Of a stretch of 64,000 nucleotides of DNA, positions 42,072 through 50,429 are shown piece by piece. The stretch spans positions 1,240,001 to 1,304,000 of the forward strand of contig RHLH01000001.1 in the NCBI GenBank assembly GCA_003712165.1, written 5' to 3'. The DNA comes from Phycisphaera sp. (lineage in GTDB: Bacteria > Planctomycetota > Phycisphaerae > Phycisphaerales > UBA1924). Under the pieces are notes generated by a model. That model was not told the origin of the DNA and made no database searches. It saw nothing but the letters and a program-made list of their open reading frames with translations. The stretch's first letter is position 1. Each line of letters opens with the position of its first letter. Both the position numbers and the translations under genes were made by a program.

Positions 42072-42691
42072 AAAGGCGCACACGCACGCCCCGGCGCCGG
42101 GGCTTCAGCATGGTCGAGCTTCTGCTCGCTCTGGCGATCGTCAGCATGGTGCTGACCAGCGCGATGGTCGCGCTCGACGCGGCATTCAAGGGGTACCGAG
42201 CAACGACCGACTCGGCATCGACCCATGTCGTCAGCCGGATCGTCATGCATCGAGTTGTTGCCATGATTCGTACGGGCAAAGAGTTCGGGCCCTTCCCGAG
42301 CGATGTGCTCGATTCGGCTCAGAACCCGATCGAGACCGATTTCATCGAGTTCGTGAGCTTCGAAGACACCGATGAGGATCTCCGCGAAGTGACGCGCATC
42401 GAGTTCCGAGAAGCAGGCGACGGCGAGGACTTCGGCGCTGTTTGGTTCGTGCTTTTCCGATTCGAGGACGGCATCCAGACCGGAGACCCGGTCGAAGCCC
42501 GGATGATCCCAAACGTCGAGGACGCGACATTTACGCTCGAGTATGACGTAGGTCCCAGACTCGAACGCGCGACGATCGATCTGCTGATCCGTCCGAACGA
42601 CGATCTGGATCCGATCGGTGTTGAGGCACGCAATGAGAACAACAGCGAGCCGATCAGGTTGGTCGGGTCGGCCACGCCTCGCAGGTTCTAA
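42068..42691 (+). CDS. Pseudopilin / minor pilin (PilW/GspJ-like)
   Basis: A 207-residue pilin-like protein overlapping the PilX-like gene (ATGA). A basic leader (MKRRTRTPRRRG) is followed by FSMVELLLALAIVSMVLTSAMVAL, which keeps the Glu at +5. The globular part has alternating strands (FIEFVSFEDTDEDLREVTRIEF, FTLEYDVGPRLERATIDLLIRP). By position after PilV-like and PilX-like genes it fits PilW/GspJ. Its stop overlaps the convergent nnrD stop region by 4 bases, so it is the last gene of the pilT operon. Confidence 0.87.
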   Translation: MKRRTRTPRRRGFSMVELLLALAIVSMVLTSAMVALDAAFKGYRATTDSASTHVVSRIVMHRVVAMIRTGKEFGPFPSDVLDSAQNPIETDFIEFVSFEDTDEDLREVTRIEFREAGDGEDFGAVWFVLFRFEDGIQTGDPVEARMIPNVEDATFTLEYDVGPRLERATIDLLIRPNDDLDPIGVEARNENNSEPIRLVGSATPRRF

Positions 42692-43593
42692 CGAAGCCCT
42701 GTGATGATCGCGGGGAGCTCGTCCGAGAGTTCGCTTGCGAGCATGCCCGTGTCCGCACCGCGTGATGCCGCCCACCTCTCGCCCGCCAGGGCGTGCGCCT
42801 GAACAGCGATCCGTGCCGCGTCATACATAGAGGTACTGTGATCGCGAACCTGCGCGATGATAGACGCGATCAAACCCGCCAGGACATCGCCCGTGCCTGC
42901 TGTGCCCATGCACGGATGGCCGTGCTCGCACACCCAACTCCTGGTTCCATCGGAAACAACTGTTCGGGCGCCCTTGAGCACAACCACGCACCCAAGACTC
43001 TTGGCGAGTGCCGCAGCGGCCTCGGGGCGTTCGGCTTTGTTGGTGCCGTCCGAGGTGATCCCTCGGTCCTTCGCGAGTCTCACAAATTCACCGGGGTGGG
43101 GTGTCAGAACGCATCGTGAGAGGTTGAGCTTTGCCAGCAGTCCTCCAGTTACAAGCGCGTTGAGGCCGTCGGCGTCAACCACCGTTGGCAGCCCGATCGC
43201 GATGCAGTCTGAGACACACTGTGCGATCGGGTGCTGGCGTGTCCGATCGGCCCCCATTCCAGGGCCCACAACGAGTGAACCGGAGTTCTGGATCAGGTCA
43301 AGCGATGCCTCGGTCAGTGCAGCGTTTCCGTGTTCGTCCGTGTCGAGCCCGATCCCTGTCGCCGAGGGGATTTGCGAGAGCGCCTTTGTCAGAATCTGCA
43401 CTGGCATCGCGAGCCTCGCAAGACCGCATCCGCTACGCAGAGCCGCTCGTGCGGCAAGTGCTGGTGCACCGATCATCGGTGTGTCTGCGCGGGCGCAACC
43501 ACCAATGATACAAACTGTGCCAAACGTTCCCTTGTGACCTTCGGGGTCACGTGGGGGGAGCGAGGGCAGACCGGTTGTGTCGATCTCGATCAC
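42688..43593 (-). CDS. nnrD: ADP/ATP-dependent (S)-NAD(P)H-hydrate dehydratase NnrD
   Basis: Repairs damaged NAD(P)H hydrate. The 301-residue ribokinase-like protein has GHKGTFGTVCIIGGCARADTPMIGAPALAARAALRSGCGL, GPGMGADR, VVDADGLNAL, LTPHPGEFVRLAK, VVVLKGARTVVSDG, and GTAGTGDVLAGLIASIIAQ, the phosphate-binding glycine motif with catalytic Asp in GTGDVL. The N-terminal epimerase NnrE domain found in bifunctional Nnr is absent. The start is GTG 43593, overlapping the stop of the upstream transglutaminase-like gene by 4 bases (GTGA), so they are coupled. Confidence 0.93.
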   Translation of the reverse strand: MIEIDTTGLPSLPPRDPEGHKGTFGTVCIIGGCARADTPMIGAPALAARAALRSGCGLARLAMPVQILTKALSQIPSATGIGLDTDEHGNAALTEASLDLIQNSGSLVVGPGMGADRTRQHPIAQCVSDCIAIGLPTVVDADGLNALVTGGLLAKLNLSRCVLTPHPGEFVRLAKDRGITSDGTNKAERPEAAAALAKSLGCVVVLKGARTVVSDGTRSWVCEHGHPCMGTAGTGDVLAGLIASIIAQVRDHSTSMYDAARIAVQAHALAGERWAASRGADTGMLASELSDELPAIITGLR

Positions 43594-45095
43594 TTGGCTT
43601 CAACAATCTCAATCTCGAGTCTTCCGAGCAACGGGACAAGCGTGATCATGGAGTTCGTGCTGTCGTCGTCGCTCATCGCGCTGACAGCGAGTGCGATGTG
43701 CGTCGCGTCGTAGCGGTTGTTCGGGCCCAGGGTTGCATCGTAATCCACCCAGCGGCCTTGGCCGTCCTCTTCAATCCATGCCTGTGTCCACATGTGATAC
43801 CCGAAGATGTCCTTCGAGCCCTCGAAGTTCTCGACGAACACGAGACCGCTGACAGTCCTTGATGGGATGCCGTCGGCGCGGAGCATCGCGGCGAGCAGTG
43901 TGCCGTGCTCGGTACAATCACCCACGCCTGTGCGAGCGACCTCGGAAGCCGTTGCAATTCCGACACCGAGATTCTTCTCGTCGATATGGTTGAATACCGC
44001 GCGCCTCATCGCCTCGGCGCGAATACTTGCGGGTGCATCGCCCGAAGGCTGTGCTCGTTTGGTGAGCTTCATGATCTCTGGGTCATCCTTGTCGAGCATC
44101 GTGCTCGCTTCGAGGTGGATCTCGCCGGGTTCTTCATCGTCGATCGCCTCGTCACCCATTGTGACCTTGAGCCTGATTGTTCGATCGTCGATGCGGGTCA
44201 TTGTCTGGCTCGGCAGGTTCGGGAGATCCGCCAGTTCACCATCGGGCACGCTAAGGATGTACGTTGCCTTTGTAGTCTTGCGCGGTCGATTGATCTCGCC
44301 GATCGGTGAGACGAACGTCGACTGCATGAGTTCGGGCGGATCAAGCTCAGCGAGCGCAAGCTCCTTGTCCGCTGCGACGATGTTCATCCTCATGCCGCCC
44401 ATGTCGGTGACCGACCTGAGCATCCTGCCAGAGTGGTCCATGTGCTCGATCGAGGACATACCCGGCGCGACCGACTGGGTGACGTTGGCCCGGACGGCGG
44501 GCACATCGCGCCCAAACACCTCGATCGTCTCTTCTGTGAATCCCGTGTACGTGGTGATGATCGGGGCGAGCCCGGCCATCGGCTCGATGGTGCGGAGCTC
44601 GATCTCCTCTGCCCCCGCGGCGAGTCTGCGCTTGAAAAACTCCTCGGCGCCACCAGGTGTCAGCCATGCCCCCTCGGGCAGGGGCTGAGACTGCTTGTTT
44701 GTCACGCCGTTCTGCGTGATGGAGACGTCCATAGAGTCTTCAGTAAAGACGACTTCGGTCGTCACCGGCAGAGCGGCCATCGATTGTGTCGAAGTCACAC
44801 GCACCGGCTCGTAGTCCGTCGTCTCGACAAACTCGCTTGAAAGTGTGATGGCGACCTGGATCGCTCCGCGTTTGAGTTCAAAGTGCAACTCGCCCGCGGA
44901 GATGATCTGATCATCGACGATCCGAGTCGACTCTCGCATCCAGCCCGCACGCTGATCGTCGAGCATGACTACGAAGTACCGCTCTCGCTCTTCGGGCTGA
45001 GCAGTGATGCCAGCGGGCAACGCTACCAAAATCATGGTGAGCAGGTTGAGGCAGACCCGAGGGGCGAGTGTTCCGATCCTGAGTGCAGATTTCAT
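43590..45095 (-). CDS. Secreted transglutaminase-like domain protein
   Basis: A 501-residue exported protein (signal LNLLTMILVALPAGITAQ). The N-terminal 350 residues form an unrecognised beta-rich region. The C-terminal transglutaminase-core domain shows the catalytic Cys in GVGDCTEHGTLLAAMLRADGIPSRTVSGLVFV, His in YHMWTQAWIEEDGQGRWVDYDATLG and Asp in WVDYDATLG, the Cys-His-Asp triad of cysteine-protease-like transglutaminases. Such proteins are often periplasmic proteases or cross-linkers. Substrate unknown. It shares a transcript with nnrD and is divergent from tatD. Confidence 0.88.
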   Translation of the reverse strand: MKSALRIGTLAPRVCLNLLTMILVALPAGITAQPEERERYFVVMLDDQRAGWMRESTRIVDDQIISAGELHFELKRGAIQVAITLSSEFVETTDYEPVRVTSTQSMAALPVTTEVVFTEDSMDVSITQNGVTNKQSQPLPEGAWLTPGGAEEFFKRRLAAGAEEIELRTIEPMAGLAPIITTYTGFTEETIEVFGRDVPAVRANVTQSVAPGMSSIEHMDHSGRMLRSVTDMGGMRMNIVAADKELALAELDPPELMQSTFVSPIGEINRPRKTTKATYILSVPDGELADLPNLPSQTMTRIDDRTIRLKVTMGDEAIDDEEPGEIHLEASTMLDKDDPEIMKLTKRAQPSGDAPASIRAEAMRRAVFNHIDEKNLGVGIATASEVARTGVGDCTEHGTLLAAMLRADGIPSRTVSGLVFVENFEGSKDIFGYHMWTQAWIEEDGQGRWVDYDATLGPNNRYDATHIALAVSAMSDDDSTNSMITLVPLLGRLEIEIVEAK

Positions 45096-45142
45096 GCCCT
45101 CAGTCTACCGTCTTGGGCCGGGTCGGCTTCATATCCTCAGTC

Positions 45143-45952
45143 GTGATCGATACGCATTGCCATCTGACCTTCCCCGATTTCGCAGGCCAAGCCAGCGCCG
45201 AACTCGACGAGGCCCACGCTCACGGCGTGACCGGTTGCATCACCATCTCGACCACGAGCGTTGACTGTCAGGAGGCTCTTGCGATCGCCCGATCGCACGA
45301 TCGCGTGTGGTGCAGCTCTGGAGTGCACCCGCTCTACTCCGACAAGGGGCCTCACAACTGGGATGTGATCCGAGCCGTGGCTCGCGATCCCAAGTGCGTC
45401 GCATGGGGCGAACTGGGGCTGGATAATCACTACCCGGAGCCCGCGAGATCGATCCAGGATGGCGTTCTCGCAGAGCAGCTCTCGGTGATCGAGAACGAAA
45501 GATCTGAGTCGGGTGAGCCCGGGCTCGGCAAGCCGATCGTCATCCATTGCCGAGAGGCGTTCGCGGATCTCATTCCTGTGCTCAAAGAATCTCCGTTTGA
45601 TCCGTCACGGTTCGTCTTCCACTGTTTCACGGGCAACGCCGACGAGGCCCGCATGGTACTGGACTTTGGCGCCAGCATTTCGTTCACGGGTGTGGTGACG
45701 TACAAGAACGCGAAGGAAGTGCAAGAGGCGGCAAGGATCGTGCCGATCGACAGGATCATGGTTGAGACCGATGCGCCCTTCCTGTCACCGATGCCAAAGC
45801 GCGGCGAAAGGCCCTGCAGGCCCTGGATGACTTCGCTGACTGCAAAGTTCCTTGCCGAACTTCGGGGTGAGGACTGGGACGCCTTCCATCAGACGATCAA
45901 CGACAACACCGAGCGTTTCTTCGGCATAGATGTCCACGGAGCGGGTGCATGA
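45143..45952 (+). CDS. tatD: TatD family 3'-5' DNA exonuclease
   Basis: A 269-residue metal-dependent TIM-barrel hydrolase. It starts with VIDTHCHLTFPDFAGQ (HxH metal site), followed by WCSSGVHPLYSD, CVAWGELGLDNHY, IVIHCREAFADLIPVLKE, FVFHCFTGNADEARMVLDFGASISFTGVVTYK and MVETDAPFLSPMPKRG, all canonical. TatD has DNase activity and has been linked to repair and quality control. Start GTG 45143 gives the normal first residues; the frame upstream is not conserved. The stop overlaps lgt by ATGA. Confidence 0.93.
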   Translation: MIDTHCHLTFPDFAGQASAELDEAHAHGVTGCITISTTSVDCQEALAIARSHDRVWCSSGVHPLYSDKGPHNWDVIRAVARDPKCVAWGELGLDNHYPEPARSIQDGVLAEQLSVIENERSESGEPGLGKPIVIHCREAFADLIPVLKESPFDPSRFVFHCFTGNADEARMVLDFGASISFTGVVTYKNAKEVQEAARIVPIDRIMVETDAPFLSPMPKRGERPCRPWMTSLTAKFLAELRGEDWDAFHQTINDNTERFFGIDVHGAGA

Positions 45953-47031
45953 CAACGACCATCGCTGCATGGCTGCACGATATCGATCCGTTCGCGATCC
46001 GCATCTCGGGCGCCTTCGGCATCCGTTGGTATGGGCTGAGCTATGCACTGGGGTTTTATCTGGGCTGGGTTGCGCTGCGGTTCCTGCAGAAACGTGGGGC
46101 TGCGATCATCCCTCGTGAACGGGTGACCGACGCGATCATCTATGCCGCGTTCGGCGCGGTCGTGGGGGGGCGGCTCGGGTATGTCCTCTTCTACCAGCCG
46201 AGTCTGCTCTGGATGTTCGAGAGCTCGCCGCCCTTCTGGGGCGTGTTCATGCTCAACCACGGGGGAATGGCGAGCCACGGTGGGATGATCGGTGTCATCA
46301 TCGCGGGCTATCTCGTGAGCCGAGGGCTCAAGAACGAACAAGGCCAGCGCGTCGGAGCCGTCAGCCCGTTCCATGTCTTCGACCTGTACGCATTGATCGC
46401 GCCGTTCGGTTTATTCCTCGGACGCCTGGCCAACTTCGTCAACGGCGAGCTGCTGGGCAAAGTCGTCGCACAGCCCGGCGAGGACGCCCCATGGTGGGCC
46501 GTGCGGTTCCCGCAGGAGATCTACAGCGGGCACGACATCGGACTCCGGACCGAGGCGCAGGATATCCAGCTCGAGTCGCTCATCAACAACTACCGGCTCC
46601 CCGATCAGCCGCCCACCATGGGCCTGGAGATGCTGATCGAGAAGGTGCAGTCGGGATCGGCGGAGGCTGCGCAGCAGATCGAGCCACTGATCTCAGCGCG
46701 GCACCCGTCTCAGCTCTACCAAGCGCTCGCCGAGGGTGTGGTGCTCGGGCTTATTATCTGGATCGTCGCGCGCAAGCCCCACAGGCCCGGCGTGATCATG
46801 GCGCTGTTCCTGATCTGCTACGGCGTCATGCGCATCGCGACCGAGTTCGTGCGGCTGCCAGATCCCGGCATCTCGGGCCTCGCGGGTCTGTCGCGAGGTC
46901 AGCTCCTGAGCACCGGGATGATCATCGCCGGTGCCGCGATCCTGCTCTGGACGCGTTCAAGAAACGCGAGCCCTGTTGGCGGCTGGGCAACTGGGGCAGA
47001 AGTCAGTGCGTCTGCTCCGCATGATCATTGA
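45949..47031 (+). CDS. lgt: Prolipoprotein diacylglyceryl transferase
   Basis: Lgt attaches diacylglycerol to the lipobox cysteine of prolipoproteins in the inner membrane. The 360-residue polytopic protein has IRWYGLSYALGFYLGW, the signature GMASHGGMIGVIIAGYL (H-G-G-M-A-S-H-G-G), GRLANFVNGELLGKV (the G-R-x-x-N-F-x-N-G motif), and RHPSQLYQALAEGVVLGLI. An insert of about 60 residues between LGK and RHPSQ is longer than in E. coli Lgt. Several lipoproteins in this window are potential substrates. Its 3' end overlaps the convergent Y-polymerase gene by 29 bases. Confidence 0.94.
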   Translation: MTTTIAAWLHDIDPFAIRISGAFGIRWYGLSYALGFYLGWVALRFLQKRGAAIIPRERVTDAIIYAAFGAVVGGRLGYVLFYQPSLLWMFESSPPFWGVFMLNHGGMASHGGMIGVIIAGYLVSRGLKNEQGQRVGAVSPFHVFDLYALIAPFGLFLGRLANFVNGELLGKVVAQPGEDAPWWAVRFPQEIYSGHDIGLRTEAQDIQLESLINNYRLPDQPPTMGLEMLIEKVQSGSAEAAQQIEPLISARHPSQLYQALAEGVVLGLIIWIVARKPHRPGVIMALFLICYGVMRIATEFVRLPDPGISGLAGLSRGQLLSTGMIIAGAAILLWTRSRNASPVGGWATGAEVSASAPHDH

Positions 47032-48259
47032 GCGTGATCTCGGGCGGGATTCTGCCGAAGGCGATCTTGTCGTCCATGTGGTGCCTGTAGCCGTGCAGGG
47101 AGCCGAAGTAGATCGAAGACAGGCCCCATCTGCTGTTGATCTTGTCCATCGTTTTGGACAGACCGACTTCGCGCTCGGCTTCTTCGAACAGATTCCCCGC
47201 GATCTGCGATTCGTGCACGAGCCTTGTGACCACAGCGCCCACTTTCAGCGGCTGGCCTTGCATGGGCGTGCATCGGTCGAGCAGCCTGTTCAGTGTCTCG
47301 AGAAGCGTCCGCGTGTCCTGAATGTGCGGCAGGTCGATCGATGACACGAAGCCGCCCTCGCCTACGTAGACGATGTTGATGCCCAACGCTCCCGCGGTAT
47401 ACCCCTCAGCGCGCATCCGGATCCCGAGTCGGCAGACCAGCCGGGCCAGGATCCCGCGTGCGCCCTCCTCGTTGCGATACTTCGGGTCCAGTACGTTCGC
47501 GTGCCCCATCGATCCCTTGCGCGTCGGGATCTCGGGCTCGTCGCGCCCGTGGAACGCGTCCCACCACTGGGCGCCGGCGATCGATCCCCATATCTGCTTG
47601 GCCTGGCGCCTGCTGAGCGCCCAGAGCTGGGGGACCGTGCGGATGCCGTTGTGTTCGAGGCGCGCCGCGATGCCGCGACCTATGCCGCAGAGGTTCTCAG
47701 GTTCGCACCCGTCGAGTCGCTCGGGCAGGTCCTTCATCTCGATCAGCGTGAGCCCGTCTGGTTTCTGGATGTCGCTTGCGATCTTGGCCAGCAGCCGTGT
47801 CGGCGCGATCCCGACCGAGCACCCGAGCGTCGGGCTGAAGTCGGAGTAGATCTGCCGCTTGATGTCCACACCGAGTTGCCGGGCGGCTTTCGGTTCGTGC
47901 TGGCCGTGCCCGAGTCTGACCGCCCATTCGTCGATCGAATAGGCCTTGTGGATCGGCGCCCATCGTTCGATGGAGTCGCCGATCTCGTGGTGCATGCGCA
48001 CGTATACGTCTGGCCTGGCGCGGACGAGCTCGATCTCGGGGCACTTCTCTTTCGCCTCTCTGACACGCGTGCCCGTCTTGAGGCCGAACGCCTTGGCCTC
48101 CTTGCTCGCGGCGATCAGGCACGTGCCCTCGGTCTCGACCGGGATCACCCCGACGGGCCTGCCCCGGAGCCCAGGACGCAGGTGCTGCTCCGCGGACGCG
48201 AAGAACGAGTTCATGTCCACGAAGAGCCAGTTGAGCGGGGCGGATGACGGCTGAGCCAT
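47003..48259 (-). CDS. Y-family DNA polymerase (DinB/UmuC superfamily)
   Basis: A 418-residue translesion polymerase. Palm/finger motifs are VDMNSFFASAEQHLRP (metal-binding Asp and steric-gate Phe), AASKEAKAFGLKTGTRV and YSIDEWAVRL (the SIDE catalytic pair). The thumb has CGIGRGIAARLEHNGIRTVPQLWAL, a helix-hairpin-helix. The little-finger region follows (RLVHESQIAGNLFEEAERE). No terminal QLxLF-type clamp-binding motif is visible; the C-terminus ends NDHAEQTH. It is closer to the UmuC/ImpB branch than E. coli DinB by the 'DMNSFF' motif, but not firmly so. Its 3' end overlaps lgt. Confidence 0.87.
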   Translation of the reverse strand: MAQPSSAPLNWLFVDMNSFFASAEQHLRPGLRGRPVGVIPVETEGTCLIAASKEAKAFGLKTGTRVREAKEKCPEIELVRARPDVYVRMHHEIGDSIERWAPIHKAYSIDEWAVRLGHGQHEPKAARQLGVDIKRQIYSDFSPTLGCSVGIAPTRLLAKIASDIQKPDGLTLIEMKDLPERLDGCEPENLCGIGRGIAARLEHNGIRTVPQLWALSRRQAKQIWGSIAGAQWWDAFHGRDEPEIPTRKGSMGHANVLDPKYRNEEGARGILARLVCRLGIRMRAEGYTAGALGINIVYVGEGGFVSSIDLPHIQDTRTLLETLNRLLDRCTPMQGQPLKVGAVVTRLVHESQIAGNLFEEAEREVGLSKTMDKINSRWGLSSIYFGSLHGYRHHMDDKIAFGRIPPEITLNDHAEQTH

Positions 48260-48301
48260 GCCCTGATAATATCCTAACGAACGGGCGGTGCAAGAGCTTG
48301 C

Positions 48302-49408
48302 TCAGGCGTCAGGCTGGTCTTTCTTTCGGCCCACCCGATCGATGCCGAGCGTGATGCCCAGCCCGAGCACGATGAGCCCGAACGATCCACCCAGCTGCCC
48401 GGCGGTTGGGGTGAAGGTCCGCTGGGGCCAGTCCTTGGGGTCAACTTCCGCGGCCTGCTCGGGTGTTTTGAGCGTCTCGCCCTTGATGATCTCGCCGATC
48501 TGGGGCTCGACGCCCTCACGGAACGGGTAGAGCCCGGCGGGTGCTGCGATGAGCAGACCAAGCAACACGCCCAGCGTTGCCCGCTCGTAGCGGTGCAGCA
48601 CAAACCTCAGGATGTTTGCCACGCCGGCAATGCCGAGAACAACACCGACGCCGACTGGAATGACGATCCAGAGTTGGTCGATGATCGCATCGACGTTCGT
48701 GTCTTTGGCGGCGTTGATGCAGTCCTTGATCGCGTTGATGATTGTGTCATAGAGCCCGAGCAGGAGGAGCAGGTACGCGCCGCTCACGCCGGGTAGGATC
48801 ATCGCGCTGGCGCCGGCGATGCCCCCAATGACAAGCATGACAATGTTTGCGTTTCCACTGCCCCCGGTGGCGCCGGTCATCTGCATGATCGCAAGTCCCG
48901 CCATGACAACCATCCCGATGACAAAGCCCGCCGAGACTGGCTTGTCCGCGAGCGTTTTCTTGTCTTCGGATGACTCGCGGATCATGCGGGCGAGCAGCGG
49001 GGCGCCGCCCCAGGTCAGCCCGATGAACAGGCTGTACATCCCCCAGCGGAATCCCACGAGCGCCGAGGCGATCACGCCTGTGAGCGCAGCGACTCCGATC
49101 ACCGCGCCGACGAGCACGACCCCGATCAGGACGATCGATTCCTTGCGGAGCCTGAGCCTCGTCAGATCGCTGATCGCGTCGATGAAGTTGGTGTAGATTC
49201 CTGTTGCGACGAGCATGGTCCCGCCGCTGATGCCAGGGACGAGGTTGGCAAGCCCCATCAGTGCGCCGCCGAGCCCCGCTCGCAGGATCCCAGAGGGGGT
49301 CAGCACGGTGAAGCCGTCGCCCCAGGTCTCAGCGCCCGGGTCGGGCTGGCCGATACTATCGCTGTGGGCGCTGTGTTCGGCGTCGGGATGTTGAGGAGTG
49401 TCGTTCAT
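48302..49408 (-). CDS. DUF368 membrane protein (PopT-type undecaprenyl phosphate transporter)
   Basis: A polytopic protein of about 368 residues. The DUF368 motifs are GGALMGLANLVPGISGGTMLVATGIY (first inverted repeat) and GIAGASAMILPGVSGAYLLLLLGLY (second repeat, 'PGVSG'); long helices follow (LIGVVLVGAVIGVAALTGVIASAL, VGVVLGIAGVANIL). DUF368 proteins were shown to be undecaprenyl phosphate translocases (PopT) in some bacteria; that assignment here is by homology. ATG 49408 is preferred over GTG 49423. The start codon overlaps that of the divergent galE by two bases. Confidence 0.88.
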   Translation of the reverse strand: MNDTPQHPDAEHSAHSDSIGQPDPGAETWGDGFTVLTPSGILRAGLGGALMGLANLVPGISGGTMLVATGIYTNFIDAISDLTRLRLRKESIVLIGVVLVGAVIGVAALTGVIASALVGFRWGMYSLFIGLTWGGAPLLARMIRESSEDKKTLADKPVSAGFVIGMVVMAGLAIMQMTGATGGSGNANIVMLVIGGIAGASAMILPGVSGAYLLLLLGLYDTIINAIKDCINAAKDTNVDAIIDQLWIVIPVGVGVVLGIAGVANILRFVLHRYERATLGVLLGLLIAAPAGLYPFREGVEPQIGEIIKGETLKTPEQAAEVDPKDWPQRTFTPTAGQLGGSFGLIVLGLGITLGIDRVGRKKDQPDA

Positions 49409-50429
49409 GGCGGTATTGGTCACAGGCGGTGCAGGCTACATCGGCTCGCACGCGGTCAAGCGTTTACTCGAAGAGGGCGAGACCGTCGTCGCCGTGGACA
49501 ATCTTTATCGCGGGCACGCCGAGGCGATCGAGGCCCTCGGATCCGTCAAGCCCGGGACGCTCCATTTCTCCGAGACCGATATTGCCGACCGGGACACGCT
49601 TGTCCGGCTCATGACCGAGCACGGCGTGGACACCGTCATGCACTTTGCTGCCCTGGCGTACGTCGGGGAATCGGTCACCGAGCCCCTCGATTACTACCGC
49701 AACAACACGGCCGGGGCGCTCTCGCTCATCGAGGCGTGCGACAAAGCTGGTGTCTCAAAGCTTGTCTTCAGCTCGACCTGCGCAACCTACGGCGAGCCTC
49801 CCAAGGTTCCGATGGACGAGAACACACCTCAGTCGCCCATTAACCCCTACGGCTGGAGCAAGCTCCACGTGGAGCACATCCTCCGTGATTACGCACACGC
49901 GTGCCGTGTGAACCAAAGGCCATTCGCGTACGCGGCCCTTCGGTACTTCAATGTTGCCGGTTCCGATCCCGAGACACTCATCGGCGAAGACCACGAACCG
50001 GAAACGCACCTGATCCCGGTCATACTCGAAGCCGCGCTCGGCGTGCGCGAGAAGATCATGATCTTCGGGACCGACTACGATACGCCCGACGGCACGTGCA
50101 TCCGGGACTACATCCACGTCTGCGATCTGATCGATGCGCACGTCGCGGTGATGAACGCACTCAAGCCAGGCGACGGCCGGTTTTACAACCTGGGCATCGG
50201 TAACGGCTACTCGGTGCGCGAGATCATCGAGTCCGTCAAACGCGTCACGGGCAAGGACTTCAAAGTCGAGGAAGCCGACCGGAGGCCCGGCGACCCGGCG
50301 CAGCTCTTTGCTGACCCGAGCAAGATCAATTCCGAGCTCGGCTGGTCGGCTACGTTCACCGACATCGACGAGATCGTGCGCACGGCGTACCGGTGGTTCG
50401 AGAAGCACCCGAACGGGTACGCAGAGTGA
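49407..50429 (+). CDS. galE: UDP-glucose 4-epimerase
   Basis: A 340-residue extended SDR interconverting UDP-glucose and UDP-galactose. NAD motif VLVTGGAGYIGSHAV, VDNLYRGHAEAIEAL, VMHFAALAYVGESVTEPLDYYRNN, the catalytic Ser in SSTCATYGEP and the Tyr-Lys of NPYGWSKLHVEHIL, ALRYFNVAGSDP, and GDGTCIRDYIHV-type TPDGTCIRDYIHVCDLIDAH. All are typical of GalE. ATG 49407 has GAGGAG 9 bases upstream. The stop overlaps the next gene's GTG start (GTGA). Likely to supply galactosyl donors for surface polysaccharide. Confidence 0.93.
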   Translation: MAVLVTGGAGYIGSHAVKRLLEEGETVVAVDNLYRGHAEAIEALGSVKPGTLHFSETDIADRDTLVRLMTEHGVDTVMHFAALAYVGESVTEPLDYYRNNTAGALSLIEACDKAGVSKLVFSSTCATYGEPPKVPMDENTPQSPINPYGWSKLHVEHILRDYAHACRVNQRPFAYAALRYFNVAGSDPETLIGEDHEPETHLIPVILEAALGVREKIMIFGTDYDTPDGTCIRDYIHVCDLIDAHVAVMNALKPGDGRFYNLGIGNGYSVREIIESVKRVTGKDFKVEEADRRPGDPAQLFADPSKINSELGWSATFTDIDEIVRTAYRWFEKHPNGYAE

